Source: Paenibacillus_E sp052115445 (lineage in GTDB: Bacteria > Bacillota > Bacilli > Paenibacillales > NBRC-103111). Taken from it: a stretch of 64,000 bases of DNA. Made by a program: the position numbers and the translations under genes. The notes below the pieces were generated by a model. It did no database searches and was not told the DNA's origin. It worked only from the letters and a program-made list of their open reading frames with translations. The stretch is from the NCBI RefSeq assembly GCF_052115445.1, contig NZ_JBFRGR010000010.1, forward strand, positions 124,001 through 188,000, in the 5' to 3' direction. Below, one piece after another: positions 8,312 through 17,664 of the stretch. Position 1 is the stretch's first letter. The number at the start of each line of letters is the position of its first letter.

Positions 8312-9138
8312 CTAAAGTTCCATTGGATGATTGGGTTGAGAAGGTTGTTGATGGGTTAGGAGCTAACTTATCATGGCTCTTTGATTTCATGTCACTCCTC
8401 ATAGAGGGAGTTGTGGATGCATTTTCTGCCGTTTTTCATTTCCCTCCAGCGCTGGTACTTATCGCTTTGATTACGATTCTTGCTTATTATCTTGGCAAAT
8501 GGCCATTCGCGCTATTTGCCGCCGTAGGATTGTTATTAGTCGATAATCTTGGCTTGTGGGAACATACGATGGACACACTGGCTCTGGTTATGACCTCAGC
8601 AGTCATTTCCATTCTCATTGGTATTCCTTTAGGCGTATGGTGTGCACAAAGCAACCGAGCACGAGGGATCATCACACCAGCGCTTGATTTCATGCAAACC
8701 ATGCCTGCTTTCGTTTATTTAATCCCTGCCGTTACCTTTTTCGGACTGGGTGTGGTACCTGGGGTCATTGCATCCGTTATTTTTGCTGTACCACCGACGA
8801 TTCGGCTGACGAATTTGGGTATAAGGCAGGTTGCTGAAGATTTGGTTGAAGCCGCAGATGCTTTCGGTTCAACCCCTATGCAAAAATTAGTAAAGCTGCA
8901 ATTTCCGTTAGCGATGCCGTCTATTATGGCGGGAATTAATCAAACGATTATGCTTGCGCTCTCGATGGTTGTTATTGCTTCCATGATTGGGGCGCAGGGG
9001 GTAGGGGCTGATGTGTATAGGGCTGTTACTCAAATCAAAATTGGTCAAGGCTTTGAAGCCGGATTGGCTATTGTTGTATTAGCTATTTTACTTGATCGCA
9101 TCACACAATTATGGATGAAGAAAAAAAGGAGTGTTTAA
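8308..9138 (+). CDS. opuAB: glycine betaine ABC transporter permease
   Basis: A 276-residue inner permease with about seven hydrophobic helices and the cytoplasmic EAA loop EAADAFGSTPMQKLVKLQFPL (split here only for reading: EAADAFGS followed by the PLAMPSI end), which contacts the ATPase. The N-terminal amphipathic region DDWVEKVVDGLGANLSWLF is typical of the OpuAB/ProW family. Start and stop overlap with the neighbours support translational coupling: it overlaps opuAA by four bases and is followed at once by opuAC. Confidence 0.92.
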   Translation: MTKVPLDDWVEKVVDGLGANLSWLFDFMSLLIEGVVDAFSAVFHFPPALVLIALITILAYYLGKWPFALFAAVGLLLVDNLGLWEHTMDTLALVMTSAVISILIGIPLGVWCAQSNRARGIITPALDFMQTMPAFVYLIPAVTFFGLGVVPGVIASVIFAVPPTIRLTNLGIRQVAEDLVEAADAFGSTPMQKLVKLQFPLAMPSIMAGINQTIMLALSMVVIASMIGAQGVGADVYRAVTQIKIGQGFEAGLAIVVLAILLDRITQLWMKKKRSV

Positions 9139-9140
9139 AG

Positions 9141-10031
9141 ATGTTGAAGAAAGCCGCTAAGACATTAATATTCGCTAGCTTGACCAGTTTACTTGTCGTG
9201 ACAGGCTGCTCGAAAGATAATGCTTCAGAATCTAGTGTAGGCAGCAGTGTGAATCACAAAATTATCGGAATTGACCCTGGTGCAGGATTAATGAAGCAGA
9301 CGGATCAAGCGATGAAAGCCTATGCGCTTACCGATTGGAAATTAGTTGAAGGCTCTAGCGCAGCCATGGCGGCAGCGTTAGATAAAGCGTATAAAGCGAA
9401 GGAACCGATCATCGTGACGGGGTGGACACCTCATTGGATGTTCGCTAAGTATGATTTGAAATATCTGAGAGATCCTAAGGGTGCATTTGGTAAGGATGAA
9501 GAGATTCATACGATTGCGCGCAAAGGTTTGAAGGAAGCAGCGGCGTCAGCATATGCAATGCTAGATCGATTTGAGTGGACGCCGGAGGATATGGCAGTGG
9601 TCATGTCAGCTGTGGTTGACGGTAAGAAGCCCGAAGACGCAGCTGCGGATTGGGTTGTGGGCAATGCAAGTAAAGTGGATACTTGGGTGAAAGATCTTTC
9701 GCCAGAACAAGGTAAGAAGCTGAAATTAGCTTATGTGGCTTGGGATTCGGAGATTGCCAGCACGAATGTCGTGAAAACCGTATTGGAAATGAAGCTCGGG
9801 TATAAAGTAGAGATGCTGCAAGTAGAAGCCGGACCGATGTGGGCTGGACTTGCTGATGGAAGCGCTGATGCGATTGTGGCTGCATGGCTCCCGACTACGC
9901 ATAAGGATTATTTCGAGAAGTATGCCGCTAAACTAGAAGATCTTGGTGCAAACTTAAAAGGGACCAAATTGGGTCTAGTTGTACCTGCCTATATGACAAT
10001 CAGTTCTATTGAAGATTTGAAAACGAAATAG
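9141..10031 (+). CDS. opuAC: glycine betaine-binding lipoprotein
   Basis: A 296-residue substrate-binding lipoprotein: signal peptide with lipobox VTGC (Cys near residue 22), then an OpuAC/ProX-type binding domain. Recognisable pieces are GIDPGAGLM, TGWTPHWMFAKYDLKYL and AAWLPTTHKDYF, whose Trp residues probably build the aromatic cage for the trimethylammonium group. The ATG at 9141 follows AAAAGGAG; a start at 9111 inside opuAB is unlikely because it would place a charged stretch before the signal peptide. The operon ends in a strong terminator. Confidence 0.92.
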   Translation: MLKKAAKTLIFASLTSLLVVTGCSKDNASESSVGSSVNHKIIGIDPGAGLMKQTDQAMKAYALTDWKLVEGSSAAMAAALDKAYKAKEPIIVTGWTPHWMFAKYDLKYLRDPKGAFGKDEEIHTIARKGLKEAAASAYAMLDRFEWTPEDMAVVMSAVVDGKKPEDAAADWVVGNASKVDTWVKDLSPEQGKKLKLAYVAWDSEIASTNVVKTVLEMKLGYKVEMLQVEAGPMWAGLADGSADAIVAAWLPTTHKDYFEKYAAKLEDLGANLKGTKLGLVVPAYMTISSIEDLKTK

Positions 10032-10047
10032 CCTAAATAGTAGAGCG

Positions 10048-10079
10048 AAGTCTATCGATAATCTTATCGATAGACTTTT
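10048..10079 (+). terminator. terminator of the opuA operon
   Basis: AAGTCTATCGATAA and TTATCGATAGACTT form a 14-bp perfect stem with a two-base spacer, followed by TTTC. Confidence 0.85.
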
Positions 10080-10163
10080 CAAATTAGGTCATTGGGAAGT
10101 GATATTTGCAGAACACGCGCATACACTAGAAGAGAGTCGGTTACCGGCTCACCTTGTGATAAA

Positions 10164-10205
10164 TTGTGATTATTTTCACAAGCATATATGTGATTAATTT
10201 CACAA
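10164..10205. promoter_or_regulatory. two tandem Rex-like operators
   Basis: TTGTGATTATTTTCACAA (10164-10181) and ATGTGATTAATTTCACAA (10188-10205) match the 18-bp palindrome TTGTGAA-N4-TTCACAA bound by the NADH/NAD+ sensor Rex in Firmicutes. A further half-site TTGTGAT lies at 10154. The sites end 19 bases before the ndh start codon and 3 bases before its ribosome binding site, so a bound repressor would block transcription when NADH is low. Rex control of ndh is known in Bacillus subtilis. Confidence 0.85.
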
Positions 10206-10224
10206 CTGGAGGAGTGTTGAGGCA

Positions 10225-11454
10225 ATGAGCAAACCCAGAATCGTGATCCTAGGCGCAGGCTATGGCGGACTTGTCACAGCGATAAGGCTGCAGAAGAAGA
10301 TGAAAAGAAATGAGATGGACGTGACACTGGTCAACAAACATGACTATCACTTTATTACAACGCATCTGCATATGCCGGCTGCCGGTACGGATCATCATGA
10401 TAACGCACGCGTGACTATTTCGGATTTGATTGATGAGCGGAAAATTCGATTCGTGAAATCGACAGTAAGAGAGATTGTACCTAGTGAGAAAAAGATTGTG
10501 CTGGAAGATGCGACGCTGGACTATGACTATCTCGTGATTGGACTCGGGAGTGAGACGGAAACCTTCGGAATCCCAGGTATGCATGATTATGCCATGTCGA
10601 TCAAAAGTATTAACAGTGTCCGCTTTATTCGGCAACACATTGAGTACATGTTCGCCAAGTCCAAAATGGCTCCGAAGCGCAAAGATTATCTGACCTTCGT
10701 CGTTGGCGGCGCCGGTTTCACGGGTACCGAATTCGTCGGGGAGCTGGCGGATCGCATTCCTGTTTTGTGCAAAACGTATGATGTCGATCCTGCTGATGTC
10801 CGGATTTATAATGTGGAAGCTTCCTCGTCGGCGCTGCCTCCCGGGTTGCCGGAGGATTTGGTCGAATATGGCATGGAAGTGATGCGCCGCAAAGGGGTGC
10901 AGTATAAGCTATCGACCGCGATCAAGGAATGCACATCGGATGGGGTTATTCTGAGCAACGGCGAGTTCATTCGCGCGGGCACGGTAGTCTGGTCGGGAGG
11001 AATACGCGGCAATTCATTGCTTCAGGAGGCGGGTTTCGAGGTCCAGCGGGGGCGGGTCAAAGTTGATAGTTGCTTGCGCTCCTATCAATTCCCGGAGATT
11101 TTCATCACCGGAGATTGCTCGATCGTCACGAGCCCAGAGGGTACACCCTATCCGGCCAATGCGCAGATTGCTGTCCAACAGGGCTATAATGCTGCTAGGA
11201 ATCTCATACTGACGGTTCGTGGCAAAGAGATGAAGCCATTTGTCTATGATTTCAAAGGGACGGTAGCAACCTTGGGCCGCGGTGAAGCCGTTGGTTTACT
11301 CAAAGTGAAGAAAGTAAAAGGCCGCTTGGCTTTATTTATCAAAAAAATGATCGATGCCCGTTACTTGTTTCTTATCGGCGGCATTCCACTCATTTGGAAG
11401 AAAATGATTTGGAAGCAGAAGTCCACGACTCGCAATTATCATGTGCCGAATTAG
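10225..11454 (+). CDS. ndh: type II NADH dehydrogenase
   Basis: A 409-residue flavoprotein that passes electrons from NADH to menaquinone without proton pumping, peripheral to the inner membrane. The FAD-binding motif GAGYGG lies at residues 9-14, the NADH-binding Rossmann motif GGAGFTGTE near 160-168, and the second FAD contact TGDCS near 290. The C-terminal basic/hydrophobic region (KKMIDARYLFLIGGIP) is the expected membrane-contact segment. The ATG follows GGAGGAGTG. Two Rex-like operators directly upstream fit redox control by NADH. It is a single gene ending in its own terminator. Confidence 0.92.
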   Translation: MSKPRIVILGAGYGGLVTAIRLQKKMKRNEMDVTLVNKHDYHFITTHLHMPAAGTDHHDNARVTISDLIDERKIRFVKSTVREIVPSEKKIVLEDATLDYDYLVIGLGSETETFGIPGMHDYAMSIKSINSVRFIRQHIEYMFAKSKMAPKRKDYLTFVVGGAGFTGTEFVGELADRIPVLCKTYDVDPADVRIYNVEASSSALPPGLPEDLVEYGMEVMRRKGVQYKLSTAIKECTSDGVILSNGEFIRAGTVVWSGGIRGNSLLQEAGFEVQRGRVKVDSCLRSYQFPEIFITGDCSIVTSPEGTPYPANAQIAVQQGYNAARNLILTVRGKEMKPFVYDFKGTVATLGRGEAVGLLKVKKVKGRLALFIKKMIDARYLFLIGGIPLIWKKMIWKQKSTTRNYHVPN

Positions 11455-11468
11455 CGCGCGTATAACGT

Positions 11469-11504
11469 AAAATCCCCTTCAAGTAGATACTTGGAGGGGA
11501 TTTT
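11469..11504. terminator. bidirectional terminator between ndh and AraC-type regulator
   Basis: AAAATCCCCTTCAAG and CTTGGAGGGGATTTT form a nearly perfect 15-bp stem with a six-base loop, between convergent genes. Confidence 0.85.
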
Positions 11505-11519
11505 CAGCCTTTGTACCCA

Positions 11520-13820
11520 CTAACTATAGCGATTGGATCGATATTGAGTTGGAGACACGCCTTCTCGTTTGCGAAAAGCTCGCGAAAAATTATTCTCATC
11601 CACAAACCCAACCTGCTCAACAATTTCCTTAATAGAAAGATGGGTCGTTTCGAGTAACTCCTTGGCTTTTTCAATGCGAATTTTTGAGACATACTGCATC
11701 AAGGGAAGACCATTTTTAATTTTGAAATAGCGTGTTACATAGGAGGGGGTAAGAGACAGCTCCTCAGCAACGGTAGAGAGGCTTAGATTAAAGTCCATAT
11801 AATTCTGGGATACGTACTCTAACATAGACGCATATAAGCGATTATTATTGGCATCTTCACCTAAGCTGTCTTGAATACTGCGTGCCGCATCAAGCAGATT
11901 GGCACAAGCCTCTGCAACAGTTTTGGACTGGAATTCTGCCAACGATTCTAGTTTATATTTGATCGCTTCGCGATGGGATAGCGGAATATTATTGACGAGT
12001 TGGTTTAATGTAAAAATGATTTGTTGAAACGTTAGGCGGAATGTTGGAGCATCCTCCAACCGAGTAAAACGTTCTTCCATCTCTTGGATTAGCAGTTGCA
12101 GATCCTCTGAGTTCTTGGAGCAGACCATAGCATGGAGTGCATCTGCTGAGTCAGAAATTTGCTGCTTATCGATCGTCGTATGATCGAGTTTCTGCTGAGA
12201 CCACTCAGAAGGTGTGATGATGGATTGTTTACCAGCAAAAATCCGATATTCAGCAAGCGATGTTGCCGAGTTGAAAGATTGATGCAAGTCATTCGTAGGT
12301 TGAGGTTCTCCTACCATGCAGGATAACGAGAGGGCAAAATGCCTATTCATGAACGCGATGATCTGCTCGGAAAAAGCACGACTGCGAGCCTCCCATTGAT
12401 CTGCAAATTCGTTATTCCACGAAACAATGCCTACAATTCCATTATCGATAGCCAAATCAAGCGCATAATTGACGCCGTGCACACCTGATAAATTTTCCAA
12501 AACGTTGCAAATGGTATATTTCATCAACCACTGTTCACTAAGCGGCTCTTTACTTACCTTTGAATTGTAATCATCAAAAATAATGACTAGAACACTACTT
12601 GTATGCCGTGTATCAAATAGTTGATGCAGGGCGCTTCGGTTATCTTGCGTCGTATTATCTACGTTCAACTTCCCCATTAATACTGCAAGCAGCAACTGGT
12701 TCCTCGTTAAAACCTCCTGATTATGCATCATACTGGACAAATGGATGCTCTCATCTCTCATCTGCTCGATATAACGAGTAAGTTGGTCTAATTCATCGGT
12801 ATTGCCTTTCGTCAACTTGTCGGATGGCAAGGTAGGGAAACGGTTAGATAGCTCTTGGATCGGTTGATAATTTTTGCGTGCAGACCTGAAGCAAAGCACA
12901 ATCCCTAGAGCAAGCGATATGAGAAATATGGTTAGTGAAATCGTGAGTGCCACATCATATTCGTGAAAATAATCACTACGGCGAATGGCGTTCACCACAT
13001 GAATGTTCTGTTTCGACGACGTTTCCTGCATGAAGAGATAGCCAGGGATCCGTGCTTTCGAGTTTTGCGCTGCTATTGCTAGTTCACTCCACGCTAGATC
13101 AGAAGATCCTTTTACATACAGAAAAGGCATATTGGATTGGTCAAAGGCAATCAGGCTGCTACCACTGTCAATGGTTCGTTGGAAATTACTTACCAGGGCC
13201 GGATAGTTCAGTTTGTAGATCATAATCCCACTCGAAAAGGGCGTGCTGTCAAGCGGAACTAGGAGAAGCAGAACTTGTTCCTTACCGTCAGGATTATTTT
13301 CATTGGCTAGTGAGGACAGAAGTAAGGGTGATCTTAGCTGCTCCAACTTGCTCTGTAAAATTTCTGGCGAAATTCGGCCATCGCTGACGAGTCGGCTATA
13401 GCTCTCAGGTGAGTAAATTCCCGTATCGGTGAAAATCGTGTTTTTTAGCGAGCTATAGGCTGTATTTCGGTAGAATAGACCAATGGAATCAAGATCAGCA
13501 GACAGCGCCTTTAACTTCTCGAGTTCATCGGCGATTACATACGGATATTGTAAGGACTCTTGTAATTGATAGGGAAGCAGTTTGGTATCCCGTGACAAGG
13601 TTAACGTCAATTTCTGCAGGTCTAATATGCGCGTATCCAGCAAACTGGTCGTATTGGCCATAGATCGATGGGTATTATCCATCAGCCGATTATAGGTATT
13701 GGATAGCGAAATGATATTGGTCACTAAGAATAACAGACCGGTTACGGCCAGAATCAGAAGGTGCCCTAGAAGAAATTTTCGATAGAGCTTGGACTGAATC
13801 GCTTTCCGCAATATAAACAC
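11520..13820 (-). CDS. membrane-bound AraC-family regulator (YesN type)
   Basis: A 766-residue one-component regulator: a cytoplasmic N-terminus, membrane helix near residues 17-39, a large extracytoplasmic sensor domain (about 40-285), second membrane helix near 290-312, a cytoplasmic linker, and a C-terminal AraC double helix-turn-helix (about 665-766: LSLSTVAEELSLTPSYVTRYF and HLSIKEIVEQVGFVDENNFSRAF, both in the family pattern). Proteins of this build are common in Paenibacillus next to sugar ABC importers; this one is divergent from such a cluster and probably activates it in response to an extracellular sugar or its binding protein. The start is uncertain: GTG at 13820 stands only two bases from GAGG, so the TTG three codons later may be used. 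Confidence 0.85.
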   Translation of the reverse strand: MFILRKAIQSKLYRKFLLGHLLILAVTGLLFLVTNIISLSNTYNRLMDNTHRSMANTTSLLDTRILDLQKLTLTLSRDTKLLPYQLQESLQYPYVIADELEKLKALSADLDSIGLFYRNTAYSSLKNTIFTDTGIYSPESYSRLVSDGRISPEILQSKLEQLRSPLLLSSLANENNPDGKEQVLLLLVPLDSTPFSSGIMIYKLNYPALVSNFQRTIDSGSSLIAFDQSNMPFLYVKGSSDLAWSELAIAAQNSKARIPGYLFMQETSSKQNIHVVNAIRRSDYFHEYDVALTISLTIFLISLALGIVLCFRSARKNYQPIQELSNRFPTLPSDKLTKGNTDELDQLTRYIEQMRDESIHLSSMMHNQEVLTRNQLLLAVLMGKLNVDNTTQDNRSALHQLFDTRHTSSVLVIIFDDYNSKVSKEPLSEQWLMKYTICNVLENLSGVHGVNYALDLAIDNGIVGIVSWNNEFADQWEARSRAFSEQIIAFMNRHFALSLSCMVGEPQPTNDLHQSFNSATSLAEYRIFAGKQSIITPSEWSQQKLDHTTIDKQQISDSADALHAMVCSKNSEDLQLLIQEMEERFTRLEDAPTFRLTFQQIIFTLNQLVNNIPLSHREAIKYKLESLAEFQSKTVAEACANLLDAARSIQDSLGEDANNNRLYASMLEYVSQNYMDFNLSLSTVAEELSLTPSYVTRYFKIKNGLPLMQYVSKIRIEKAKELLETTHLSIKEIVEQVGFVDENNFSRAFRKREGVSPTQYRSNRYS

Positions 13821-13988
13821 ATCCTCTGGTCGAATAGGTCTTGATTTCTTACGAGTATATAAATTTTGCGCTATGTTATCAATTCATGGCAGGCAAAAAG
13901 CTGAAAATTGACTAGGTATTGAGAAAAATGCAGGGTGCCATTTATGTGCTAAAACCATTTTTTGCTGTGAAAAGCCGATTATCAATTG

Positions 13989-14017
13989 TTGTCGGAGGTT
14001 TCAAACTTACGTATACT
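13989..14017 (+). promoter_or_regulatory. candidate promoter of the sugar importer operon
   Basis: TTGTCG (-35, 13989-13994) and TATACT (-10, 14012-14017) are separated by 17 bases and lie about 80 bases upstream of the first permease gene. Confidence 0.55.
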
Positions 14018-14030
14018 CGGAGCCATAGGA

Positions 14031-14055
14031 AATCGATTCAGGCGCCGAATCGATT
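14031..14055. promoter_or_regulatory. palindromic repeat in the importer leader
   Basis: AATCGATT occurs twice, at 14031-14038 and 14048-14055, around a GGCGCC core. The element can form a hairpin and sits just after the proposed -10, where a regulator or RNA structure could act. Confidence 0.4.
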
Positions 14056-14098
14056 CTGAGTGTCAACTTTTCTAGCGTTCGACGAAGGAGGCAGCTAT

Positions 14099-15046
14099 AT
14101 GACTGCGAAGACCAAGGCTGCACATGCACCCCTACCTAAGTCTAAACCGAGAAGGTTTGGGTTGCAAAACAATTGGGATTATCTCATTTTTGTTATCCCC
14201 GTTGTCCTTTATTTTCTTATTTTCTGTTACGGACCTATGTATGGTGTACAACTGGCATTCAAACGCTTCAATCCGATCCATGGAATTATGGGAAGTCCTT
14301 GGATTGGTTTGGATAACTTTGAAAGGCTTTTCAATTCATTTCAGTTTTATCGCATTGTTAAGAACACGCTGGTTATCAATCTATTTAAAACGCTGATCAG
14401 TTTTCCTATTCCAATTATCCTTGCCCTCATGTTCAATGAGATGAGAAAAGAGAGATTGAAGAAGACGCTGCAGACGATCACTTATGCACCGTACTTCATC
14501 TCGACGGTCGTCTTTGTCGGTATTATCAATTTATTTCTCGGCGGGGAAAATGGGTACTTGAATCATTTGCTGGGGATGATCGGAATTGAATCGATTCCTT
14601 TTTTAACGAGTCCTGACTACTTTCCTGGTGTCTATATCGGTTCTGACATCTGGCGGAATAGCGGTTGGAATTCCATTATTTTTATCGCGGCGTTAGCTGC
14701 CGTAGATCCCCAGCTTCATGAATCTGCGCAAATCGATGGGGCTAGTCGGTGGAAGCGGATGATTCATGTGAATCTGCCGTGTATTATGCCAGTCATTGTC
14801 ATTCAATTTATTTTGCTCATGGGGAAAATGATGACTCTCAGCTACGAGCGTATTCTTCTTATGCAAAATAGCTTGAACATGGAAACCTCAGAGGTCATTT
14901 CCACTTATGCTTACAAGACAGGTCTAATCAATATGGATTATGGATTCTCTACCGCTGTGGGCCTCTTTAACAATGTCATCAACATCATTTTGCTGCTTGC
15001 GGCCAACAAGATTGCCAAACGATATAGCAGCAGCAGTCTGTTCTAA
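14099..15046 (+). CDS. sugar ABC importer permease (LplB type)
   Basis: A 315-residue permease with six predicted membrane helices and the EAA loop HESAQIDGASRWKRMIHV, which docks the ATPase. The region NWDYLIFVIPVVLYFLIFCYGPMYG (start of helix 1) and FNPIHGIMGSPWIGLDNF are typical of LplB/YteP permeases that import oligosaccharides from plant cell walls in Paenibacillus and Bacillus. The ATG at 14099 follows AAGGAGG by seven bases, so the longer GTG-started reading is rejected. As usual for the family, no dedicated ATPase gene is present; a shared MsmX-like ATPase elsewhere is likely to serve it. Confidence 0.88.
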   Translation: MTAKTKAAHAPLPKSKPRRFGLQNNWDYLIFVIPVVLYFLIFCYGPMYGVQLAFKRFNPIHGIMGSPWIGLDNFERLFNSFQFYRIVKNTLVINLFKTLISFPIPIILALMFNEMRKERLKKTLQTITYAPYFISTVVFVGIINLFLGGENGYLNHLLGMIGIESIPFLTSPDYFPGVYIGSDIWRNSGWNSIIFIAALAAVDPQLHESAQIDGASRWKRMIHVNLPCIMPVIVIQFILLMGKMMTLSYERILLMQNSLNMETSEVISTYAYKTGLINMDYGFSTAVGLFNNVINIILLLAANKIAKRYSSSSLF

Positions 15047-15060
15047 AAGGAGAGGTGAAC

Positions 15061-15963
15061 ATGGAGGTCGTTTCCCACAAAATTCGAGAGTCTAACGGAG
15101 ATCGGATCTTTCTGGCTATTACTTATGTACTTATCGGGATTCTGGTGTTAATTGTGCTTTACCCGCTGATCTATGTCGTTAGTGCCTCATTCAGTGATCC
15201 CAAACTGGTGATCGCGGGCAAGATAGGATTGATCCCGAGCGGATTCAACGTGGAAGCCTATCGACGGGTATTTACGAATACGGAAATATGGATTGGCTAT
15301 CGTAATACGCTGCTCTATACGACCATAGGAACGTTAGTCAATATTTCACTGACCATGATGGGCGCATATCCGCTGTCACGCAGAAATTTCCGATGGCGTC
15401 GCGGGCTTATGATATTCTTCACCATTACGATGTTTTTCAGCAGCGGTATGATCCCCATGTACCTGCTTGTTAAGAATTTGGGACTTTATAATTCGATGTG
15501 GGCATTAATATTGCCAACGGCGATCAGTGTATACAATATGATTGTAGCTCGTACGTTCTTGGAAACCAACATTGATGAGCAACTCTATGAATCGGCCTAT
15601 ATGGATGGCAGCGGCAATATCAGATCGTTTTTCTCCATTGTGCTGCCCCTGAGCGCGCCGATCATAGCTGTTCTTGTGTTATTTTATGCCGTGTATCATT
15701 GGAATTCCTATTTCGAGGCGATGATCTATTTGAAAGAACGTTCGCTGTATCCATTGCAGCTCTTCTTGCGGGAAATTCTAGTTATGAATCAGTCTGATAA
15801 CGTGATGATGGATTCGATCGAGATGGATACAAGCAAATTTCTAGTTGCTGAAGGTGTCAAATATGCTGTTATTATCGTATCCAGCGGACCGATTCTTATG
15901 TTGTATCCCTTCCTTCAAAAGTATTTCGTTAAAGGGATGATGATTGGTGCTCTTAAAGGTTAA
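15061..15963 (+). CDS. sugar ABC importer permease (YtcP type)
   Basis: A 300-residue permease of the YtcP/YteP partner family: N-terminal KIRESNGDRIF, a first helix ILVLIVLYPLIYVVSASFSDP, and the EAA loop YESAYMDGSGNIRSFFSIVLPLS (given in outline). The C-terminal end YFVKGMMIGALKG is the conserved terminus of this subfamily. It starts 14 bases after the first permease gene at ATG 15061, after AAAGGAG; the two permeases form the heterodimeric channel. Confidence 0.88.
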   Translation: MEVVSHKIRESNGDRIFLAITYVLIGILVLIVLYPLIYVVSASFSDPKLVIAGKIGLIPSGFNVEAYRRVFTNTEIWIGYRNTLLYTTIGTLVNISLTMMGAYPLSRRNFRWRRGLMIFFTITMFFSSGMIPMYLLVKNLGLYNSMWALILPTAISVYNMIVARTFLETNIDEQLYESAYMDGSGNIRSFFSIVLPLSAPIIAVLVLFYAVYHWNSYFEAMIYLKERSLYPLQLFLREILVMNQSDNVMMDSIEMDTSKFLVAEGVKYAVIIVSSGPILMLYPFLQKYFVKGMMIGALKG

Positions 15964-15997
15964 TGTGATAAATAAATTGAGGAGATGACTAACGAAT

Positions 15998-17638
15998 ATG
16001 AAAAGAAAATTAGTCTTGCTGACAGCTGCCATGCTGATCACGTCAATTCCAGTACTAAGCGCTTGCAGCGATAAGGATAAAGGTGCAGAGCCTGTTACAA
16101 CTGGTGCAGCGAATAAAGAGGCGAATATCAATAAAACAGGTATGCCAATTGCAAAGGAGCCAGTTCAATTGAAAGGGCTTGTCTCCAAATATGAGTTGGT
16201 CAAGGATTGGAACGAGCATAAAGGATTGAAAAATTATGAAGCGAAATCCAATGTCATCATTAAATGGGATACGGTACCGCAAAATGCGTTTGATGAGCGC
16301 AGAAATTTGATGTTTGCCTCCAATGATCTTCCGGACTTTGTTATGCGGGCGAATTTGTCGCCGCAATTGATTACTTCTTACGCAGCAGCAGGTCAGATTA
16401 TCCCGTTGGATCCTTTGATTGAGGCGGGCTATGCGCCGAATCTGGCAGCGCTTATGAAAGAAAATGATGGGATTCGCAAATCGATTACTTCAGCTGACGG
16501 CCATATTTACTCGCTTCCGAATATTAGCGAAGCAGATGGACGTATCTCTTCCTCGTGGATCAATAAGAAGTGGCTGGACAAGCTTGGGCTTCAAATGCCG
16601 ACAACAACGGACGAATTTTATAAGGTGTTGAAAGCTTTTAAGGAACAGGACCCTAACGGGAATGGCAAAGCAGATGAAGTTCCGATCTCAGGGTACAAAG
16701 AGGGCAATAAGAACTACGGTGATCAATTTATTAAATCGTTCTATGGCAGCTGGGGATTCGGAGCGAATTCCGGGATCATCGCACCTTTCATGGATGTTGA
16801 TAACGGGGGCAAAGTTCGTTATATCGCAACGGACAATACCTTTAAAGACATGATTACCTTCTTTAATAAGCTCTGGCAGGAAGGTTTAATCGATAAAGAA
16901 ATTTTATCGCAGGATATGAAGCAGGAGATCGCGAAGGTTGATGATGAGCGTGTCGGCTATGTAGCGAAGGGCAACAACAATTTGTGGATGGGCAAAAATC
17001 GGAATAATTACGTGCAGAACCCTCTCCTAAAAGGGATCGACGGCAAAGTGTATTGGACGGGCATCTCCCCGAAAGTTCGGGATTTAGGTTCATTCGTGAT
17101 TACGAGCAAAAACCCGAACCCAGCAGCAACACTGCGCTGGGGAGATTATTTCCTGAGTGAAGAAGGGACGGCTCTGGCTCGACTTGGTATCGAAGGCGTT
17201 ACGTATACGATCGGCAGTGATGGATTTTATAAGCTGAAAGACGAATTTGCCAAAAATCCGAACGGACTCACAGTGGATGAGGCGCTCTCGGAATATACGA
17301 TTTTCCAAGGTGGTGGCATTCCACAGCGTGTGACGCAAAAGGTTGACCAAAGTGCTGCTGTTCTACCAGAAATGATTGCGAATAAAGATGTCATTCGTCC
17401 TAACTTGGTGCCTGACGCGAAGTTGATGATTCCTACTTTTACCGAAAAAGAGAATATCGAATTAAGCTCATATGCAACGGATATCGAAGCTTATGCAGAT
17501 GAGAATATTGTTAAATTTATTACTGGCGCTAAACCGCTTAGCGAATGGGATAAATATGTAAGCACGTTAAATAAAATGCAGCTTGATAAATATCTGGCGA
17601 TCTATCAAGCAGCGTATAACCGCTGGAATCAGAAGTAA
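15998..17638 (+). CDS. extracellular sugar-binding lipoprotein (LplA/YtcQ type)
   Basis: A 546-residue lipoprotein with signal peptide and lipobox LSAC (Cys near residue 23), followed by a type 1 solute-binding fold of the large LplA/YtcQ class. Family signs are WDTVPQNAFDERRNLMFASNDLPDF, IIPLDPLIEAGYAPNL and a Ca-loop-like DPNGNGKADEVPI near residue 220. It captures the sugar for the two permeases encoded upstream. Length is normal for the class. The substrate is unknown; related proteins bind galacturonan, rhamnogalacturonan or alginate oligomers. Confidence 0.88.
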   Translation: MKRKLVLLTAAMLITSIPVLSACSDKDKGAEPVTTGAANKEANINKTGMPIAKEPVQLKGLVSKYELVKDWNEHKGLKNYEAKSNVIIKWDTVPQNAFDERRNLMFASNDLPDFVMRANLSPQLITSYAAAGQIIPLDPLIEAGYAPNLAALMKENDGIRKSITSADGHIYSLPNISEADGRISSSWINKKWLDKLGLQMPTTTDEFYKVLKAFKEQDPNGNGKADEVPISGYKEGNKNYGDQFIKSFYGSWGFGANSGIIAPFMDVDNGGKVRYIATDNTFKDMITFFNKLWQEGLIDKEILSQDMKQEIAKVDDERVGYVAKGNNNLWMGKNRNNYVQNPLLKGIDGKVYWTGISPKVRDLGSFVITSKNPNPAATLRWGDYFLSEEGTALARLGIEGVTYTIGSDGFYKLKDEFAKNPNGLTVDEALSEYTIFQGGGIPQRVTQKVDQSAAVLPEMIANKDVIRPNLVPDAKLMIPTFTEKENIELSSYATDIEAYADENIVKFITGAKPLSEWDKYVSTLNKMQLDKYLAIYQAAYNRWNQK

Positions 17639-17664
17639 TCAGTGTATAGGAGGAGGGACAAACC

